From positions 1,302,001 to 1,366,000 of the forward strand of contig NC_092406.1 of the NCBI RefSeq assembly GCF_009017415.1: 64,000 nt of DNA, in the 5' to 3' direction. Below are positions 59,712 to 64,000 of this stretch, one piece after another. The notes below the pieces were generated by a model. That model worked only from the letters and a program-made list of their open reading frames with translations, did no database searches and was not told the origin of the DNA. The stretch is from Aspergillus flavus. Its lineage: Eukaryota > Ascomycota > Eurotiomycetes > Eurotiales > Aspergillaceae. Made by a program: the position numbers and the translations under genes. Every line of letters begins with the position of its first letter. Positions within the stretch are counted from its first letter, which is position 1.

Positions 59712-60865
59712 ATGACCACGAGGGCTGCGGAACTTCTTGGTGTCGTTGTATCCTTCCTCGTTCTCGCCTTAGGAACCGTGGCGTTACGGTGCTACGTGCG
59801 CATACGGATCAAAAGGGGTTTTGGGTTGGATGATGGCCTGGCGGTCGGCGCATTGGTAAATTGTTCATCTCTGACTCGGGTGTTGTATACATATGGCACC
59901 CACCCTCGTTCAACAATACTGATAAGTGTATACTCGAGATTTTCTTCATCATTTCAGCATGTGCATTACTTGAGGAGGTTCGAATTGGATGTTTTGGGCA
60001 TTCCTGGACGGAATTCACGCCCGAGGTCCTCCTCAAAGGCTTGAAGGTATTACTGAAAACAACCGAATACTTCGATCCTCAACTCATCATTGGCTCTAGC
60101 TTTTATTTATTTACGAGTCATCCTATGTGGTCGCAACCACCATGGTCAAATTCGCCGTGGGTATATTTCTCCTACGGTTTTGTATCGAACGCTACCTTAA
60201 ATGGATTACTTATGCCATTTTCACCCTTCTCACTTGCCTCACCATTTTCATCTTTGTCTTCGTCCTTGTCCAATGCCAGCCACCATCATGGTTCTGGAAT
60301 CAAGCGATCAGTCCACATGGCAGTTGCAACGGGATGGGCCTTATCAAAGCTGCCTATGTGCATTCAGCCATTACAGCGTTTAGCGATGCGACCCTTGGAC
60401 TTCTGCCGATTCTCATTGTTCGAAGTCTGCATTTACCTTGCTACATCAAGATTCACGTCGCTGTGCTTCTGGCACTTGGTTCAGTGTAAATATTCCTTTC
60501 CACGTCCTGAACAAGTCAGATGCTCATGCTTTGCCCTTGTTCGCAGTGCCTGTTTCGCGACGATTGCGAGGGTGTGTTTTGTTCACCAGCTCACCGACCC
60601 GAAGAATCTATTCTATCATACGGGTGTGATATGCTGGTCCTATGTCGAGGTTGGCGTGGCGCTCATTACGTCGTCTGTTGCAACGCTCCGCCCCCTTCTG
60701 GATGAGGTAGAATGTTGCGTTCCCCGATGGCGCCGGTTGAGATCCAATAAGTACACCTCAAATGGCTCGAATAATGTCCCATCATCGACAACCTTCGAGG
60801 AGGCGCTGCAACGGCATAATCGAGGTATGAGTCTTGCCCCCATTACCCCCTTATCTCAAGTTTAA
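59712..60865 (+). CDS. Fungal rhodopsin-like integral membrane protein (PF20684 type)
   Basis: Predicted seven-helix membrane protein of the large fungal family sometimes called PTH11/SAT5-like, with unknown molecular function; some members are proposed receptors. I start at the ATG giving MTTRAAELLGVVVSFLVLAL. Helix 1 is followed by ALRCYVRIRIKRGFGLDDGL, the conserved RxxxxxGxDD loop. An intron follows with a GTAAAT donor; the next exon ends VLLKGLK and joins LLFIYESSYVVATTMVKFAV after a second intron. Then come the helix with CLTIFIFVFVLVQCQPPSWF, a cysteine-bearing loop (GSCNGMGLIKAAYVHSAITA), FSDATLGLLPILIVR, and, after a third intron, YHTGVICWSYVEVGVALITS. The C-terminal tail is cytosolic and polar. 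The left boundary of exon 2 is uncertain. About 340 residues. Confidence 0.83.
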
Positions 60866-61962
60866 GTGTACATACCGAGGAAATTGAAGTAGATTTCTCT
60901 CTTTTTACGAAGAGCTATGACCAGACGTATGGTGGTAGGGCGGCTATCTCGGTGTACAGAAGCTTCTTCAGTTCCATGACAGCTCTACCTGGTTTTATAT
61001 ATTCTTATAGGTGTTTACAGGAATATAATTTTGGAAGACAACTTTTCACGTGTTCAGTCAGGACATTTCGTCCTCCCTTGTTCCATGGGGCTCTTGCTTT
61101 CATGTTCTTTTTCATTTTGAGTGTGTTTCCCTTCCCTCACCTTCCTCTTTGTTTGCGATCTTCCGTAAAGAAAAGGGAGAACGGGACCACCGGGTGGAGT
61201 CCGTGAAGGAGGTCACCAAGTTAGCCCGCCCGTAGTTTTCGTGGGTCCAACGGGGGAAAAGCCGGGGAAGCAGGACGGAAGACTCAATTGAAATGAGTGT
61301 GATTATGTTCGGGCTTCACGACGATGGTTTTCTGGGACGTGAGGGTGGATCTGTCGTCATTCCGTATTTCACATGTGATTGCGGGTTGGCCCAGCGGAGA
61401 GGAAAAGGAGTGTCCCCGATTCGCTTCCTATCCACAATATTCTGGTTTCGTTTTAGTAGTCTTGAAGCTCTCAATTCCAGCTGGTGAGATCATGTGAAGT
61501 CGAGAATTCTTAGCACGTGTCAAGCCTTTTGTCTGAATGATTAGTTGTTGTTTCCTTTCCGCCGCGTCTCTCCTATTCTACGTCGGAGTGGCTTTTCGGG
61601 TTGCAGAGCGAAAGAGGAAACTGTGAAACTGGGTAACGGAATGTAGCTCGGAAGAAAAATTACTACTACTAAACATAATGATTCTAATGTTCATTTCTAG
61701 TCCTCCTGGGTTGGCTTGTCCCCTCGCAAGTTCAGATCGGTCTAGTCACGTGTCATGCGCGGCGCGATGTGGATCTCCCAGCATATGGGGAGGAATTGGA
61801 CGTGATACTGGGGCTTTAAAGATTAATGGTTCCGGTCAAGATGTAGTACCAGAGATTTTCGCTTCTCTGATATCATATGATACGACTCGATAGCGATCTG
61901 ATGTGAACTCTGTCGCATGTAAACACAAGCTGTAGATGCTGCGCTGGCCCTGCAACTGATCG

Positions 61963-61973
61963 TTATCAGATAA
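61963..61973. promoter_or_regulatory. Palindromic GATA element TTATCAGATAA
   Basis: An 11-base sequence that contains ATCWGATAA on both strands. It lies about 500 bases upstream of the acyl-CoA oxidase and 1.1 kb downstream of the membrane protein gene. It could bind an SreA- or AreA-type GATA factor, but its distance from any start codon makes a role uncertain. Confidence 0.35.
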
Positions 61974-62267
61974 CAAGTGCAGGAGGGCAACAGGCCAATC
62001 ATTCTATACGCTCAGACTCTGATCGCTGTTGAACTGCTGCACGCCCTGCCGATTTCGGGACAGACCCCTGTAGGCAGAGTAAGTTAAGCTGCCTTAGTGT
62101 TACGTACCTGGTAAGTATCTACAAGCCTAAAAGCTGACTCGGTATCGTGAATTCCGATGGCTCGTCGGCCGAGAAAGTTACGGTTACTGACCTGTCCGAA
62201 TGACTGGGTGGGTTTCGCCTCTTGCCGATGGGGTAAGGCAGCAAGGCCACAACCAGACAAAGAACAG

Positions 62268-62311
62268 CCGAGGCTTCTGCCCCATTGGGCAAGCGCCGCG
62301 TTCACCCTCGG
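62268..62311. promoter_or_regulatory. Two FarA/FarB-type fatty-acid response elements (CCTCGG)
   Basis: CCGAGG at 62268-62273 (CCTCGG on the minus strand) and CCTCGG at 62306-62311 lie 161-204 bases upstream of the acyl-CoA oxidase start. CCTCGG is the core site known for FarA/FarB regulators of peroxisomal beta-oxidation in Aspergillus. Presence of two copies in front of a beta-oxidation gene makes fatty-acid induction likely. Confidence 0.65.
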
Positions 62312-62471
62312 CCATTTTGTCAAGGCTCTGGGGCATTTTCCCCGTGGAGTTCCCTCCTATAAGTCATCCACTTCGCCTCCCCCCATCTTTTGTGGCCAGT
62401 TTTGTTTTCTCTACGATTCTCATTCAATCCTACCATCCGGACATCGTCCCTTCTTATACAATTATCACAAT

Positions 62472-64000
62472 ATGCCTTCTCCTCCTCCCGCCTGGGTCCA
62501 GGCGTTGAAGCCGGCCGGCCCGCAAGGCTCCGAGCTGCTCGCCCAGGAGCGCGCCCAGTCCAACGTCGACGTTGACAAATTGGCCGAATTATTACATACC
62601 AAGAAGGCATTGGACAGGCAACAGCAAATTCTGTCCATCCTGGAGTCGGACAAGGTGTTTGATAAATCAGAGAACTACACTTTGGGCCGGACAGAGAAGA
62701 TTCAAAGAGCGTTGGCCAAGGCGAAGCGTCTGCAGCAATTGGCAGTGCAACACAAGTGGTCTCAAGATGACTACTACATGGCCAACGAGCTCTTGTCGGA
62801 GCCAACTCCCTATGGTCTCCACGCCAGTATGTTCTTGGTGAGTTACACTGCAACGCTACCCACCGACTCCAGCCGCGTGCGACCACTAACGGATAACCAA
62901 TTAGGTCACTTTACGGGAACAGACTACCCCTGAGCAAAAGAAGCTCTTCCTTGAACCAGCTTCGAAATACGAGATCATTGGATGTTACGCACAGACGGAA
63001 TTGGGCCATGGTTCCAACGTCCGTGGCTTGGAAACAACAGCCACTTGGAACCCTGACGACAAAACTTTCACAATCCACTCTCCTACCCTGACTGCCTCGA
63101 AGTGGTGGATCGGCTCTCTGGGTCGCACTGCCAACCATGCCGTGGTTATGGCCCAGCTGTTCATCGGAGGCAAGAACTATGGCCCCCACCCGTTCGTTGT
63201 CCAGATTCGTGATCTGCAAACCCACCAGCCTCTGGAGAATATCTACGTCGGAGACATCGGTCCTAAGTTCGGCTATAAGTGAGTGATCCCTTTCTTGTGT
63301 ATAGTTATTCCTCGCGTACACAGGATACTAACTGGACCAGCACGATGGACAATGGTTTCCTGCTGTTCAACAAGGTCAAGATTCCTCACGTCAACATGCT
63401 GGCCCGTTTCTCCAGCGTCGATAAAGAGACCAACAAGTATCTGCGCCCGGCGTCTCACTCGCTCTTATACGGTACCATGACCTGGGTCCGCTCCAACATT
63501 GTGCTGCAGGCCGGTAGTGTCTTGGCTCGCGGCGTCACCATCGCCACCCGTTATTGCGCTGTCCGTCGGCAGTTCCAGGACCGCGATGGCGGTAAAGACG
63601 CTGGAGAAAACCAGGTCCTGAACTATAAGATGGTCCAGATCCGTCTCCTTCCTTTGCTCGCTTCCATGTATGCTCTGCACTTTACCGGTCGCGGTATGAT
63701 GCGGCTCTATGAGGAGAACCAGAAGCGGATGAAGGGCGCCGTTGAGGCTGGTCAGGACAAGAGAGGCGCAGGCCCTGAGCAGCTTAGGGCCGGTGCCGAC
63801 CTGCTGGCAGATCTCCACGCCACTTCCTGCGGTCTGAAGGCACTCGCTAGTACCACTGCCGGAGAGGGTCTCGAAATTTGTCGTCGGGCTTGTGGTGGTC
63901 ACGGATACAGCAATTACAGCGGCATTGGACCGTGGTATGCGGACTACCTTCCCACGCTGACCTGGGAGGGTGACAACTACATGTTGACACAACAGGTTGC
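62472..64000 (+). CDS. Peroxisomal acyl-CoA oxidase, 5' part (runs off the window)
   Basis: FAD enzyme of the first step of peroxisomal beta-oxidation, turning acyl-CoA into trans-2-enoyl-CoA with release of hydrogen peroxide. Exons 62472-62837, 62905-63278 and 63341 to the end of the window join in frame; the C-terminal end lies outside. The protein opens MPSPPPAWVQALKPAGPQGS. Typical motifs are GCYAQTELGHGSNVRGLETT, then WWIGSLGRTANHAVVMAQL, GDIGPKFGYNTMDNGFLLFN and ARGVTIATRYCAVRRQF. The stretch CRRACGGHGYSNYSGIGPWY, followed by YLPTLTWEGDNYMLTQQ, lies near the active-site Glu. It resembles Pox1/AoxA-type enzymes. A peroxisomal targeting signal cannot be checked because the C-terminus is missing. 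CCTCGG elements upstream fit induction by fatty acids. Confidence 0.94.

Larger units (their letters stand above)
60866..62471. other. Intergenic, acyl-CoA oxidase promoter side
   Basis: About 1.6 kb. Several short frames occur but none is convincing. A GATA palindrome lies at 61963-61973 and two CCTCGG elements plus a TATA-like TATAA (62358-62362) lie near the acyl-CoA oxidase start; these are listed separately or mentioned there. Confidence 0.5.

Noticed and set aside
1..64000. CRISPR arrays, rRNA genes, bacterial-type operons and intact transposons
   Set aside because: None seen; the window is eukaryotic with intron-bearing single genes, and the only repeat-like areas are degraded AT-rich stretches without recognisable ends.

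Overview
The window is nuclear DNA from a filamentous ascomycete, most likely one of the Eurotiales (Aspergillus or Penicillium type). Genes carry several short introns of about 46-150 bases with GT...AG ends and CTAAC or CTGAC-like branch sites. Families typical of moulds are present: Zn2Cys6 regulators, a DUF3425 bZIP, a CYP505 fused P450, a siderophore transporter, a PL3 pectate lyase and GH43. I rebuilt exon structures by hand from reading frames, splice sites and family motifs. Coordinates for genes cover start codon to stop codon including introns.

Layout. 1-4284 has no convincing gene. 4285-6500 is an MFS siderophore-iron transporter with a textbook iron-repressor (SreA-type) site in its promoter. 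6501-9855 is empty. 9856-13486 holds a secreted PL3 pectate lyase and a bZIP/DUF3425 regulator. 13487-14734 (-) is an aldo-keto reductase, followed by an AT-rich strip. 15708-18393 (-) is a sterol glucosyltransferase-like GT1 enzyme and 19941-21704 (-) an intracellular-looking GH43 glycosidase. 22522-24492 has an exonuclease-like fragment and an interrupted ORF. 25046-27510 is a Zn2Cys6 regulator, followed by a roughly 2 kb very AT-rich island.

The most coherent part is 31457-47561. Two APC-type permeases are each divergently paired with a flavin amine oxidase: permease A with a monoamine-oxidase-like enzyme, and permease B with a secreted polyamine oxidase. A Zn2Cys6 regulator, a broken FAD-dependent (DAO-type) oxidoreductase and an intact secreted relative follow. 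I read this as an amine/polyamine nitrogen-scavenging island. The permease B/polyamine oxidase promoter carries a tight cluster of GATA sites, as expected of nitrogen control by AreA. This assignment is inference; no substrate can be read from the sequence.

The right part holds a secreted lipase-like alpha/beta hydrolase (48478-49845), a self-sufficient CYP505 P450-reductase fusion (51779-55290, -) facing a decayed Zn2Cys6 regulator (55685-56117), a GNAT acetyltransferase (57431-58205), a rhodopsin-like fungal integral membrane protein (59712-60865), and the 5' part of a peroxisomal acyl-CoA oxidase (62472 to the window end) with two FarA/FarB-type CCTCGG elements upstream.
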